A stretch of 35,654 nt of DNA from Bacteroidales bacterium (GTDB lineage: Bacteria; Bacteroidota; Bacteroidia; Bacteroidales; Lentimicrobiaceae): the NCBI GenBank assembly GCA_016705005.1, contig JADIZB010000042.1, positions 1-35,654 of the forward strand. The letters are read 5' to 3'. Position numbers and translations under genes: made by a program. The notes below the pieces were generated by a model that was not told the DNA's origin, made no database searches, and saw only the letters and a program-made list of their open reading frames with translations. This document shows positions 17,333-27,500 of this stretch, piece after piece. The first letter of the stretch is position 1, and every line of letters begins with the position of its first letter.

Positions 17333-20300
17333 TTACAGAGTTTTACCTGAAATGTATTCGATTTTAATGATGGTCTGGATGTAATTGTTGAGCGCATCAA
17401 TGTAGTTCTGTTTGATGGTCAGTGCACGGTTGAGGGTCAACACATAATCCAGGTAGTCCATTGCCCCGGCTTTATAGCTACGACCTGCCTGCTCAATGAT
17501 GTAGCCTGCTTCGGGGACAGCCTGTTGTTCGTAGAAATCGACACTTTTATTGTACTTTTCGTAGTCGTCGAAAAGTGATCGGTACTCCGAAGCAAGCGTT
17601 TTAGAATAAGCTTCAGCATTGGTTTGGGCAACTTTTTGCCTGATTCCGGCCGCTTTTGCTTTGGCTGTATAAGGTTTGAACCAGATAGGAACAGTTATGC
17701 CTGCCTGAAAACCATTGAAACGGTCACCCGTGCCAAAAGTCCGGGGAACTGAATTTACCTCCTGTATCCCCTGCATGGTTTGACTGAAGTACCCAATTGA
17801 AAGATCGGGTAAAGAGCGGCTTTTTTCCAGTCTTTTCTCGAAACCCGCAACTTCAACCTGCTGGCGGATAAATCCTAAAGCCGGATTCTGTTCTAATGCA
17901 GAAGAATCGGGTAAAGAAACCATCATCTTTTGTCTTGAAAGCGTATCGGCAGGGATGTATGACTCTGAAGTATTAAGGAGAGTTTTCAGTCTCCGGATAT
18001 AGATTCCAACATCAGCGTTGACTTGTTGCAACTGGTTTTTTACTTCAAAACTTTGCGAACGGGCAGTGATCATTTCGAGCCGGTTGGTTTCGCCTGCTTT
18101 TGCACGCAGCTCGGCTGCGCGAAGAAAACCGGAAAAGAGACTGTCCTGATAAACAAGGAGGTTTTTCTTTTCAATCAAATATGCCAATTGCCAATACGCC
18201 TGTTTTACCTGTGTAGCAATTTCAAGCTGTGAGCCTTTCAACACCCATTCACTGCTGCGTATGCCTGCTGCAGCCAGTTTGTACTGGTTACTATACACCG
18301 TGGGGAAGGCAAAGGACTGCGATATTGTAAAGCTATTATCCTTGTTGTAAGAATTGATCTGACCATACTCTCCGTCAATTGCCGTTTTAGGAATGTCCCA
18401 CGAAGCACCTTTTAATGTTTTTTGTGCTTTGAGAGAATAAACCGATGAACGGATAGACAGGTTACTGTCTAAAGCCATCTGAACTGCTTTCTGCAGGCTG
18501 ATGCGTTCAGCCTGTTGAGCTTTTACCGTATTTAACAGTGACGTACCTAAAATAAGTACGAGCAGCATTGAAAGTGGTTTGGCAAGTTTCTTCCTGAACA
18601 AGGCTTTAAAATTACCTGAAGAAAAAATGATATAGAACACAGGCAGAATTACAAGGGTGAGGAAAGTTGCTGATATTAGACCACCTATTACCACAGTTGC
18701 CAGTGGTTTTTGTACTTCGGCACCCGCTGAGGTTGATAATGCCATAGGCAGAAAGCCGAGTGATGCCACTGCTGCCGTCATAATCACAGGGCGCAAACGG
18801 GTATGTAATCCTTTCCGGACACGTTCATAAATGTCTGTAATGCCTTCTTTTTCAAGGCGGTTAAACTCTGCTATCAGTACAATGCCATTGAGTACAGCAA
18901 CACCAAACAAGGCTATAAAACCAACACCAGCCGAAATAGAAAAGTTCATTCCCCTTAAATACAATGCAAACACCCCGCCGATGGCCGACATCGGCACAGC
19001 CGTATAGATCAGCAATGTTTGCTTTACAGAATGAAACGTAAAAAACAACAACACAAATATCAGAAGCAATGCTACTGGAACAGCAACAGCTAAACGGGCT
19101 TTTGCTGCCTGGAGATTTTGAAACTGACCACCATATGTTACATAGTAACCAGTTGGCAGTTTAATTTTTGTATCCATTTGTTTAGTTACCTCGTCAATTA
19201 TACTCTGAACATCCCGGTTACGAACATTAAAACCAATGGTTATGCGGCGCTTGGTGTTTTCGCGTGAAACCTGGGCAGGACCCGATTTTATTTCAATATT
19301 TGCTACCTGTTCAAAAGGTATCTGTCCGCCATTGGGAAGGGCGACTGAAAGATTTTTAACATCATCGAGGCTTTTGCGGTAATCTTTATCTAACCGAACT
19401 ACAAGCCCGAAGCGTTTTTCTTCGTCAAAAACAACCCCTGCCTGGCTTCCTGCAAAAGCAGCCCGCAATACGCGGTTTACTTCTTCAACCGAAAGCCCGT
19501 ATTGAGCCAGACGGTCGCGGTTATATTCAACCTGCACCTGTGCCAGACCGGTAACTTTTTCCACGTTGATATCTTCAATCCCTTCGATACTCTGAATGAT
19601 TTTCTCAACTTCAAAACCTTTTTCAGATAATATATTCAGGTCGTCGCCAAATATCTTAATTGCAACATCCAGTTTGGAACCTGAAAGCAATTCATTGAAG
19701 CGCATCTGAATGGGTTGCTGAAACTCGAATTTAACACCGGCTAATGGAATCAAAGCTTCTTCCATTTTCTCTACCAGCTCTTCACGGGTTTTGGCACTGG
19801 TCCATTCACTTTTATCTTTCAATGTGATAATATAATCACCTGTTTCCATAGGAGTTGGATCAGTGGGGATTTCCCCTGCACCGATTTTACAAACAGTATG
19901 TTTTATTTCAGGGAAATTGTCGAGCAATATTTTATTGGCTTTCTGCACCTGCTCAACAGTATTTGAAAGCGAACCTCCCTGTAAAGTAATTACACCTGCT
20001 GCAAGGTCGCCTTCTTCGAGTTGGGGTATGAACTCGCCCCCCAACCGGGTAAACATGAACAAGCTGGCGAAAAACAGCAAGATAGCTGAGCCCGAAACCA
20101 GCAATTTATACTTGAGGGCAAAAGCAATAACCGGATTAAACGCCCTGTGAAACCCATCCATAAGGCGATCGGAAAAATTGCGTTTGTGTTCTGTATTTTT
20201 GCTCAGGAACAAAGCCGAAGCCATTGGCACGTAAGTAAGCGAAAGGATTGCTGCGCCCATTAAAGCAAAAGCTACCACCTGCGCCATAGGACGGAACATT

Positions 20301-21724
20301 TTACCTTCGATACCCACCAATGCCATAATTGGCAGATATACGATCAGGATAATGATCTGACCGAATGTAGCCGAACTCATCATGCGTTTGGCAGACTCGA
20401 ATACATTTTCGTCCATTTGCTGCTGCGATAGCCTCGTAATACCCGGGTGGTGGTGCTTGCTCATGGATATCCGGTGTACCACACTTTCAACAATGATAAC
20501 AGCTCCATCTACAATCAAACCGAAATCTATAGCTCCCAAACTCATCAGATTACCCGATACGCCAAAAAGCTGCATCATCGAAATAGCAAAGAGCATCGCC
20601 AGAGGAATAACTGAAGCTACGACGAGTCCTGCACGCAGGTTGCCCAACAATAATACGAGAATAAATATGACGATTAAAGCCCCTTCGACAAGATTCCTTG
20701 AAACAGTGCCTATGGCACGTCCCACCAGGTCGGAACGATTAAGGAACGGTTCGATTTTAACCCCCTGGGGTAATGATTTCTGGATTGACTCTATTCGTGT
20801 TTTAACGTTTTCGACAACCTCGTGTGCGTTTGCGCCTTTCAGCATCATCACCACCCCGCCAACAGCCTCTGCAGTATCCACCACCAAAGCACCATAACGT
20901 GTTGCGCTTCCGTATTGTACGGTTGCCACGTCACGTATCAAAACCGGTATGCCGGAAAGATTGTTTTTTACTACTATTTTTTCAATGTCTTCTATGGTTT
21001 TAACCAAACCAATACCACGGATAAAATATGCAGTTGGTTTTTTATCAATATAAGCGCTTCCGGTGTTTTCGTTATTCCGTTCAAGCGCATCAAAAATATC
21101 CGTAAGGGTAAGATTCATCCCCCTGAGCCTTTCGGGATTTACAGCAATTTCGTATTGTTTTACAAAACCACCGTAACTATTGATGTCAGCCACGCCCGGA
21201 GTGCCAAGCATTTCACGGCGTACTACCCAGTCCTGAATAGTTCTCAGTTCCATCGGGGTATATTTTTTTTCATAACCTTTATCAACTGCAAGGCGGTACT
21301 GGTATATTTCGCCCAGGCCTGAGGAAATTGGAGCAAGCTCAATTTTAGCTAATCCGGCAGGTATTACGTCCTCTGCTTCTTTCAATCGTTCGCTTAATTG
21401 CTGTCGGGCCCAATACACATCAACCCCGTCTTTAAATACAACGGTAATTACCGACAACCCTAAACGGGATATTGAACGGAGCTCAATAATATCCGGAATA
21501 TTTGCAATGGCCACTTCAATGGGAGCTGTAATGAAGCTTTCGACTTCCTGCACAGCCAGCGATGGTGCAAGTGCAATAACCTGCACCTGGTTATTCGTAA
21601 TGTCGGGAATGGCATCGATGGGCAGGCGGGTTAATGAATAGGTTCCCCAGCCGATTAATGTCACCACAAAGAGCCCGACAATGAATTTATTTTTAATTGA
21701 GAATTGAATGATGCGTTCTATCAT
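17333..21724 (-). CDS. czcA: CzcA-type RND pump fused to a TolC-family channel (1463 aa)
   Basis: Residues 1 to about 1035 are a complete HME-RND pump: DAIPDITNNQVQVI at 37-50, the TM4 motif DFGLIVDGAVIIVE at 400-413 with the Asp/Asp/Glu set of the CzcA (Zn/Co/Cd) class, and TM10-12 ending in LVILPVFYIIF. After a short basic cytoplasmic link (ALFRKKLAKP) comes a hydrophobic stretch at about 1051-1066 and a signal-peptidase-like end NTVKA-Q at 1069-1070. A full TolC-family channel follows to 1463 (QKAVQMALDSN ... ALTIKQNYIDALNNYIQ). Inner-membrane and outer-membrane parts in one chain imply cleavage at the internal signal. Such fusions occur in Bacteroidota annotations. The frame is intact throughout, so it is not an artefact of a lost stop alone. 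Confidence 0.93.
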   Translation of the reverse strand: MIERIIQFSIKNKFIVGLFVVTLIGWGTYSLTRLPIDAIPDITNNQVQVIALAPSLAVQEVESFITAPIEVAIANIPDIIELRSISRLGLSVITVVFKDGVDVYWARQQLSERLKEAEDVIPAGLAKIELAPISSGLGEIYQYRLAVDKGYEKKYTPMELRTIQDWVVRREMLGTPGVADINSYGGFVKQYEIAVNPERLRGMNLTLTDIFDALERNNENTGSAYIDKKPTAYFIRGIGLVKTIEDIEKIVVKNNLSGIPVLIRDVATVQYGSATRYGALVVDTAEAVGGVVMMLKGANAHEVVENVKTRIESIQKSLPQGVKIEPFLNRSDLVGRAIGTVSRNLVEGALIVIFILVLLLGNLRAGLVVASVIPLAMLFAISMMQLFGVSGNLMSLGAIDFGLIVDGAVIIVESVVHRISMSKHHHPGITRLSQQQMDENVFESAKRMMSSATFGQIIILIVYLPIMALVGIEGKMFRPMAQVVAFALMGAAILSLTYVPMASALFLSKNTEHKRNFSDRLMDGFHRAFNPVIAFALKYKLLVSGSAILLFFASLFMFTRLGGEFIPQLEEGDLAAGVITLQGGSLSNTVEQVQKANKILLDNFPEIKHTVCKIGAGEIPTDPTPMETGDYIITLKDKSEWTSAKTREELVEKMEEALIPLAGVKFEFQQPIQMRFNELLSGSKLDVAIKIFGDDLNILSEKGFEVEKIIQSIEGIEDINVEKVTGLAQVQVEYNRDRLAQYGLSVEEVNRVLRAAFAGSQAGVVFDEEKRFGLVVRLDKDYRKSLDDVKNLSVALPNGGQIPFEQVANIEIKSGPAQVSRENTKRRITIGFNVRNRDVQSIIDEVTKQMDTKIKLPTGYYVTYGGQFQNLQAAKARLAVAVPVALLLIFVLLFFTFHSVKQTLLIYTAVPMSAIGGVFALYLRGMNFSISAGVGFIALFGVAVLNGIVLIAEFNRLEKEGITDIYERVRKGLHTRLRPVIMTAAVASLGFLPMALSTSAGAEVQKPLATVVIGGLISATFLTLVILPVFYIIFSSGNFKALFRKKLAKPLSMLLVLILGTSLLNTVKAQQAERISLQKAVQMALDSNLSIRSSVYSLKAQKTLKGASWDIPKTAIDGEYGQINSYNKDNSFTISQSFAFPTVYSNQYKLAAAGIRSSEWVLKGSQLEIATQVKQAYWQLAYLIEKKNLLVYQDSLFSGFLRAAELRAKAGETNRLEMITARSQSFEVKNQLQQVNADVGIYIRRLKTLLNTSESYIPADTLSRQKMMVSLPDSSALEQNPALGFIRQQVEVAGFEKRLEKSRSLPDLSIGYFSQTMQGIQEVNSVPRTFGTGDRFNGFQAGITVPIWFKPYTAKAKAAGIRQKVAQTNAEAYSKTLASEYRSLFDDYEKYNKSVDFYEQQAVPEAGYIIEQAGRSYKAGAMDYLDYVLTLNRALTIKQNYIDALNNYIQTIIKIEYISGKTL

Positions 21725-21745
21725 GTTAATCTCCTTGTTTGATGG

Positions 21746-22216
21746 TTATTTTTCGTGTTGACTATAATACTTTAAGAAACTGGCTTTGGTCTCAAAATAA
21801 ACCACTTCAGGTTTATTTTTCGACTGTAGTCCAATTACTGCTTTTGCTTTATTAATTAATTTCCCTGTAATAGTATCTTTAGCGAAACCACAACTCTGGT
21901 AGTTATTGGAAAACCAATCGTAACAACCATCACTACATACAAAATACGGTAGCTCATTTAATGTGATCCTATTTGTAATATGAGGTTCAAGTTCATTTCC
22001 ATTCATACAAACCCAATCAGGAGGTAAAATTTTACCGTACATAAAATGCATACGATACTTAAATCTTAATTCGCACCAGTATTGCTGTATGTATAAAAAA
22101 CTGAAAAGAAACAGTAGGATTGAGACAAACGTAATGATTGATACTCTGTTAAACCGCTTGTCTGCTTCCAGTTGCCTTTTTATAACTTCTTCTTTAGAAA
22201 TTTTGTTTTTTTTCAT
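21746..22216 (-). CDS. Membrane-anchored TRASH-like metal-binding protein
   Basis: The start at 22216 (MKKNKISKEEVIKRQ) is preferred over the longer frame because it gives a short basic cytoplasmic tail followed by one TM (about 25-45, IITFVSILLFLFSFLYI). The 156-residue product then has C70, C94 and C98 in DWVCMNG ... YFVCSDGCYDWF, a C-x23-C-x3-C spacing. This is one residue beyond the C-x19-22-C-x3-C described for TRASH metallochaperone domains. PYFVCSDGCYDWF also recalls YHS-type domains. It lies 21 bases before the CzcA-TolC fusion, so it probably delivers or senses metal for that pump on the periplasmic face. The family is not recognised with certainty. Confidence 0.72.
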   Translation of the reverse strand: MKKNKISKEEVIKRQLEADKRFNRVSIITFVSILLFLFSFLYIQQYWCELRFKYRMHFMYGKILPPDWVCMNGNELEPHITNRITLNELPYFVCSDGCYDWFSNNYQSCGFAKDTITGKLINKAKAVIGLQSKNKPEVVYFETKASFLKYYSQHEK

Positions 22217-22325
22217 CTGTTTGTTAGCCGAACTCACATCAAAAGATTTACAGGCAAATACGTGATACATCACAAGCAAACCTTTAAAGTTGGCTCATGG
22301 CATCAAATAAATGCAAATGCAGATT

Positions 22326-22637
22326 TTAGACTAGTTTCGGCGGTTGCCAGATAGATTCAAAAGAAGACGAGAAGGAAGGAGAGATTATAGCGGAATATTG
22401 CTCCATTTGGAATGGATAGCAATCAATCAGAATAGTATAGGTTTGAGAAATAAACGGTGTGACACAACAATTGCAAGTACAGAAAGGCGAACACTGATCA
22501 GAAGTGTTATGATGACTGTTACCTGCATGAGAAGATAATTCGGTATTCTGCACAGATATATCCAGTGGAGCATCAATGCACGGATAGGCATTGAGTACCA
22601 GAAGGTAAAAGGATAATATGAGCGCAAGTTTATTCAT
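22326..22637 (-). CDS. DUF6660-like small exported Cys/His protein
   Basis: A 103-residue protein with its start at 22637. It has a signal peptide (MNKLALILSFYLLVLNAYPC), then a His-containing spacer (SSHAGNSHHNTSDQ), the Cys cluster CSPFCTCNCC and the closing segment SIWQPPKLV. Size, order and end match the Bacteroidota DUF6660 family. A decayed relative lies at 10513-10798. The cluster probably binds metal in the periplasm or on the outer membrane side. It is the first gene after the operator/promoter at 22653-22688 and heads the operon of the CzcA-TolC pump. Confidence 0.82.
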   Translation of the reverse strand: MNKLALILSFYLLVLNAYPCIDAPLDISVQNTELSSHAGNSHHNTSDQCSPFCTCNCCVTPFISQTYTILIDCYPFQMEQYSAIISPSFSSSFESIWQPPKLV

Positions 22638-22652
22638 ATCTTTAATAAACCA

Positions 22653-22688
22653 CAAAAGTAATAAATAAGTTCATGCAACTGAGTTGCA
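22653..22688 (-). promoter_or_regulatory. Promoter with TGCAACTGAGTTGCA operator
   Basis: A perfect 7-1-7 palindrome, TGCAACTGAGTTGCA, lies at 22674-22688. The minus-strand TACTTTTG (22653-22660) matches the TAnnTTTG -7 element. The palindrome starts 37 bases before the ATG of the DUF6660 gene and just after the fur stop. The same pair in the same spacing recurs at 29767-29802. It is a likely binding site of the neighbouring Fur-family proteins. Confidence 0.75.
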
Positions 22689-22694
22689 AAGTTT

Positions 22695-23105
22695 CTACCT
22701 GCAATTAGCGCAGATCCCTTTTACCACCATATTGATACTTTCGGGTGTGAACTGAACTGGCAGTGTAAGCGAAGGGACTGGAATATCATTAAGGCAATAT
22801 GTATTCTGACATTTTGTACAATGAAAATGTACATGGAGATCCTGTGGATTGCATTGGCAAGATTCGGTGCAAAGCGCATATTTAACAGCACCTGTTCCGT
22901 CGTCGATACCATGAATTAACTTGTTTTCCTCGAACGTTCTGAGCGTTCTGTATAATGTCACCTTATCTGCTTTATGAAATTTAAGTTCCAGGTCAGATAG
23001 ACTAATAGCTGTATTTGAATCAGTGAGAACTCTCAACACCAATTCGCGCATAGCGGTTGGTTTGATATTGCGGCTGTTGAACAGGTTATCGGTATCTTGT
23101 GGCAT
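22695..23105 (-). CDS. Fur-family metal-responsive repressor (paralogue 1)
   Basis: A 136-residue Fur/Zur-type regulator. The ATG at 23105 is preferred to the upstream TTG. The winged helix contains ISLSDLELKFHKADKVTLYRTLRTFEENKLIHGI, with YRTL as the recognition-helix signature. The metal/dimer domain has LCTESCQC, LHVHFHCTKCQNTYC and a final CANC, giving a structural Cys4 zinc site plus His ligands. It shares most of its residues with the gene at 29809-30216. It lies directly upstream of a palindromic operator and the czc-type operon, which it probably represses when metal is scarce. Whether it senses zinc or another ion cannot be read from the sequence. Confidence 0.92.
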   Translation of the reverse strand: MPQDTDNLFNSRNIKPTAMRELVLRVLTDSNTAISLSDLELKFHKADKVTLYRTLRTFEENKLIHGIDDGTGAVKYALCTESCQCNPQDLHVHFHCTKCQNTYCLNDIPVPSLTLPVQFTPESINMVVKGICANCR

Positions 23106-23138
23106 GGCATGGCTATTTTTCAAAAAAAACAGTTAATT

Positions 23139-23260
23139 ATCAGCTCTGAGAGATTTTGTCAGGCTACAAATAAGAAGCATAAAAGGGGCAAGCACAAATG
23201 TGAAACTTTGCTTGTACAAGGATGCTGGTTTTGCAACAACGACAAAACTTCAGAGCTGAT
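23139..23260. repeat. 122-bp element bounded by long inverted repeats
   Basis: The arm at 23139-23160 (ATCAGCTCTGAGAGATTTTG and TC) pairs with 23241-23260 (GACAAAACTTCAGAGCTGAT), with 20 bp matched around a two-base bulge. Inside, CAAGCA and TGCTTG form a smaller pair. It fills most of the gap between the TolC gene (ends 23296) and fur. It could be a MITE-like insertion, a long-range terminator structure or a leader RNA for fur. Confidence 0.6.
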
Positions 23261-23295
23261 TTTTGAACATTTAATTTGTCTATCAAATTTACAGA

Positions 23296-24477
23296 TTAAA
23301 ACTCAAATTGCATTAAGTAATCTATTGTTTTATTAAGTTCATTCTCCGTTCGTAACAAATTGTCGGTTGCTGTATAAGTGAGTGAGAGTTCCATAAGGTA
23401 TTCGATAAGAGATATTTCGCCCATATCGAGGGCCTTTTTTAGCAGTACTGAATTATCAGCTGTTTTCAGGTCGTTTTTATACAATAGGACTACCTCCTGC
23501 AAGCTTGCGGCTTTATCGTACTGAGCTTTTAACTGGTTATAAAACTGAAGTTTCTGATCAGTCTCTATTCCCAGCAACGCTGAGGTTTGAGCCTGTGCAT
23601 ATTTAACTTTGTTTTTATTTTCCCACAAGGGCACAGAAATACCGACCATCATGCCCTGGAAATGTTCGCCAACAATCTTTTCACTCATATAACCGGCCGA
23701 TGCCTTTGGAAGAGACAAGGCACGGTTGAGATTTTCCTGCTGCCGACTCGATTCAATTTCCTGCTTGAGCCAGAGCAAATCAGGATTTGATTGGACCATC
23801 ACCTCATACCATTGCTGGAAGTCAGCCGGTATCAATCTTGCAGGTGATTCCTCTTCATAGATTACTACTGCTTTTCCTCCATTCAAAGCTTCAAGTTGCT
23901 GCTGATACGTATTCTGGCTAATACGAAGTACTTCCAGTTCCCTGCTAAGGGTCGAAAGGTGCAAAACGGTTTTATTGTATTCGAGGATACCGCTTTCGCC
24001 TTTTTCGAATTTTACCTTATAGGAATCCGCTATCAGCTGAGCCCTTGAAATCCGGTTCTCATACTCCTTGCCAAGTATATTGGCGAAGGCATAATCTGTA
24101 TATAAAATACGTGCGCTATAAAGTATAGCTTTCCTCTGCTGTTGGTATTCCAGATCAGTTTGCAGATTCCTGATGTCCGAAATCTGGTTTTTATACTTAT
24201 AGGCAGTAGGAAAATCGAATGTTTGTTTAATGTTAATATCTGTTCTGTTTCCTATTGCAGAAGGATTGCCCCACAGATAGTTAAACCCGACTTCGGGATT
24301 TTGCAGATAAATACCCGTTTTATTACCGATTTTTTCTGCCTCAACACTTTTCCGTAATGCTGAAAGTGTTGTGTTGTTTATTTCAATCTGCGAGAGAACG
24401 CTATCCATTGCATGCTGGGCGGATACCGAAACGGGCAGAACGAAAAGCATGAAACCTAATCTTATGTATTTAAGCAT
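23296..24477 (-). CDS. TolC-family outer-membrane channel (CzcC-like)
   Basis: A 393-residue outer-membrane efflux protein. The signal peptide is MLKYIRLGFMLFVLPVSVSA (cut before Q). Two TolC repeats of long helices follow, with the typical PEVGFNYLWGNPSAIGN strand region, ARILYTDYAFANILGKEYENR and a second half with KASAGYMSEKIVGEHFQGMMVGISVPLWE. It is short for the class, as usual for CzcC-like proteins. It is the last gene of the operon running from 29758 (DUF6769 protein, adaptor, pump, channel). The gap to the pump (24478-24592) carries a palindrome. Confidence 0.9.
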   Translation of the reverse strand: MLKYIRLGFMLFVLPVSVSAQHAMDSVLSQIEINNTTLSALRKSVEAEKIGNKTGIYLQNPEVGFNYLWGNPSAIGNRTDINIKQTFDFPTAYKYKNQISDIRNLQTDLEYQQQRKAILYSARILYTDYAFANILGKEYENRISRAQLIADSYKVKFEKGESGILEYNKTVLHLSTLSRELEVLRISQNTYQQQLEALNGGKAVVIYEEESPARLIPADFQQWYEVMVQSNPDLLWLKQEIESSRQQENLNRALSLPKASAGYMSEKIVGEHFQGMMVGISVPLWENKNKVKYAQAQTSALLGIETDQKLQFYNQLKAQYDKAASLQEVVLLYKNDLKTADNSVLLKKALDMGEISLIEYLMELSLTYTATDNLLRTENELNKTIDYLMQFEF

Positions 24478-24501
24478 GTTATCAAATCGTTTAAAAGTTA
24501 A

Positions 24502-24516
24502 TTACATATTATGTAA
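24502..24516. promoter_or_regulatory. 15-base palindrome upstream of the TolC gene
   Basis: TTACATA-T-TATGTAA is a perfect 7-1-7 inverted repeat, 25 bases before the ATG of the channel gene. It has the size of a dimer operator and differs from the TGCAAC box at the fur loci. No factor can be named. Chance is possible in AT-rich sequence. Confidence 0.4.
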
Positions 24517-24592
24517 AATATACAGTTGTCATGATTTAGTGGATTTACCAGCTTCAGAAATTGAAACTATCAAATCTGAAGTCAGAATCACT

Positions 24593-27500
24593 TTACTCAG
24601 CAGCCGTATCCTGTTTCTCCGTTTTTAATATTCCACGGTTTCGTAAAATACTATATACGATTGGCACTATGTAAATATTAAGCAGGGTTGATGTGAGCAA
24701 TCCTCCTAAAATTACTTTCGCCATAGGGCTTTGAATTTCATTTCCAGGTAAATCGCCTTGTATAGCTAAAGGAATCAAAGCAAGTGCTGCTGTTAAAGCA
24801 GTCATCAGAATTGCATTTAAACGATCTGAAGAGCCTTTGGTTACTGTTTCGTACAGTGAAATGCCCTGGTTTTGCAACTTCTGGTAATTTGATATCAGAA
24901 GGATACCATTACGTGTTGCAATGCCAAACAAAGTAATGAAACCTATAATTGCCGGTATGCTCAAAACCCCTGAAGTGAAATAAATGGAGAACACACCGCC
25001 AATTAAAGCCAGGGGCAGATTAAGCAGAATGACTCCTGCCAGTTTGAAGTTTTTAAATTCCTGGTAGAGCAACAACAGAATGATAAGTATGGCTAAAATG
25101 GAGGTTATCATCAGGGTTTTCGAAGCCTTTGCTTCGCTTTCGAACTGGCCGCCATATTCAATGCGGTAGCCTTCGGGCAATACAATATTTTCGTTTACAT
25201 TTTTTTGAATGTCCTGCACTACGCTTCGTATATCACGTCCTGAAACATTGGCCGAAACAACCACCTTACGCTGCACATTTTCCCTGGAAATGGCGCTTGG
25301 GCCTGAAACAGATACAATGTCGGCAACCTGTTCGAGGGGAACTTTTTTACCATCGTAAGTATCAATTAACGCGGAACGGATGCCTTCGATGGTTTCGGTG
25401 TAATCCTTATTTAAACGCAAAACAAGGTCGAACCTGCGTTGGCCTTCGTAAATATCGGTCAGTTTTTCGCCGCCAAAAGAAATATCTACAAACTCATTAA
25501 ACTGTTCGATGGTAATACCATATTTTGCCAGCATTTCACGGTTTGCCCGGATTTGAAGCTGTGGTATTTCGACTTGCTGGTCCACGTTCACATCAACCAA
25601 TCCTTCAACGTCCAGGATAGCAGCTTTTACCTCGTTGCCGATGCTGAACATTTTATTGAGGTCGGTTCCAAACATTTTGATAGCAATGTTGGCCCTTGTA
25701 CCTGAGAGCATGTGATCGATACGGTGGCCAAGCGGCTGACCGACAGTAGCTGCAATGCCCGGAATACCCGCAATTTTTGCGCGCACATCTGACATAAACT
25801 CTTCGCGGCTCCGCTCCTTGAGATTGAACTTTACATCCACTTCGGCGCTGTTCACAGTTTGCGAATGCTCGTCGAGTTCGCCACGGCCTGTCCGGCGGGC
25901 TGTACTCGAAATTTCAGGAATGGAAAGCAGTTCGGTTTCAACCAGGCTTCCTAAGCGGTTGCTTTCTTCCAGGGAAGTGCCAGGCTTACAAACAACAGAA
26001 AGTGTTAAAGAGCCTTCGTTAAATTCGGGTAGAAAACTCCGGCCCATGGTTGAAAAGAGTATCAGGGAAACTATGAACAGAGTTGCCGATGACAAAATGA
26101 CAAAGCGTTTGTGACGCAAAGCCCATTCCAGGGAAAGTTCGTAATAGTAAGTAAGTTTCCGGGCCAGCCATTTGTCTTTTTCATTTTTAGAAAGATACTT
26201 ATCGTTCGAAAGCAGAAGTTTACAGAGCAGGGGTGTTAAAGTCATTGCTACGATAAGCGATACAAACAGCGATACCACGAATGCAATCCCTAATGGTTGC
26301 AGCATCCGGCCTTCCATACCCGATAGGAAAAACAAGGGAATAAAAGCTACTATGATGATAAGGGTAGCATTGAGGATGGATGCCCTGATCTCTTTTGAAG
26401 CTTCGAACACGATATGAAATGCTGACTGGCGCTCAATTTCAGGTTTCTGGCGGTTTTGACGAAGCCGCTTATAGACGTTTTCGACATCAATAATGGCATC
26501 ATCAACCAATGCCCCTATTGCTATTGCCATTCCGCCCAAACTCATAGTGTTAATATTCAAACCCAGAATTTTCAATGCAAGGATGGCTCCCAGCAAGGAT
26601 AATGGAATTGCCAGAAGAGAGATCAAGGTGGTTCGTAAACTTCCCAGAAACAAAAATAGAATGATAATTACAAATATAGAACCTTCGATCAGGGCATTCT
26701 TAACATTGTTTACCGAGGTTTCAATAAAATCGGCCTGACGGAAGATTTTGGTATCTAATTTCACATCCGGAGGCAGTGATTTTTTTAAGTCGGCAAGATT
26801 TGCTTCAATGCGCTGGGTCAGATCGAGCGTGTTGGCATTGGGCTGTTTTGAAACGGAGATAATTACAGCCGGTTTTGCATTTTCGGAAGCATAGCCCATT
26901 TTGACACCGGCCCCGATTTTGACTTCTGCAACATCGTTGATCTTTATGGGCCCGCCATTGGCAGTTTTAATATACGAATTGCCCAATGCTTCCAAATCGG
27001 AAGTACGGGCAATGCCACGCACAACATATTCGTTGCCATACTGGCGCAAAGCTCCTCCTGTCGAGTTTTGGCTGATGCCTTTACAAACCTCAGCGAGTTC
27101 GCTCATAGTTACTTTATACAGTTTCATTCGTTGCGGATCGGCCATAACCTGGTATTGCTTGTAATCGCCACCAATAATGGTAACCTGCGAAACGCCGGTT
27201 GTTGCTAACAGCAAAGGTTTAACGTTCCAATCAGCAATGGTGCGAAGATCCATCAGGCTTGTACTGTCGGCCTGTAAACCAAGGAAGAACATTTCGCCCA
27301 TCACGCTCGATTGAGGTGCAAGCATTGGTTGACCGACACCAAGAGGCATCTGGGAAGTAACACTGATGAGTTTTTCACTCACAATCTGCCGGGCTTTGAA
27401 AATATCAGTACCCCAATCAAATTCGACCCATACAAACGAAAAACCCTGTGAGGAGGCAGAGCGGACCCTGCGAACATCGGTAGCGCCGTTTACAGCGGTT

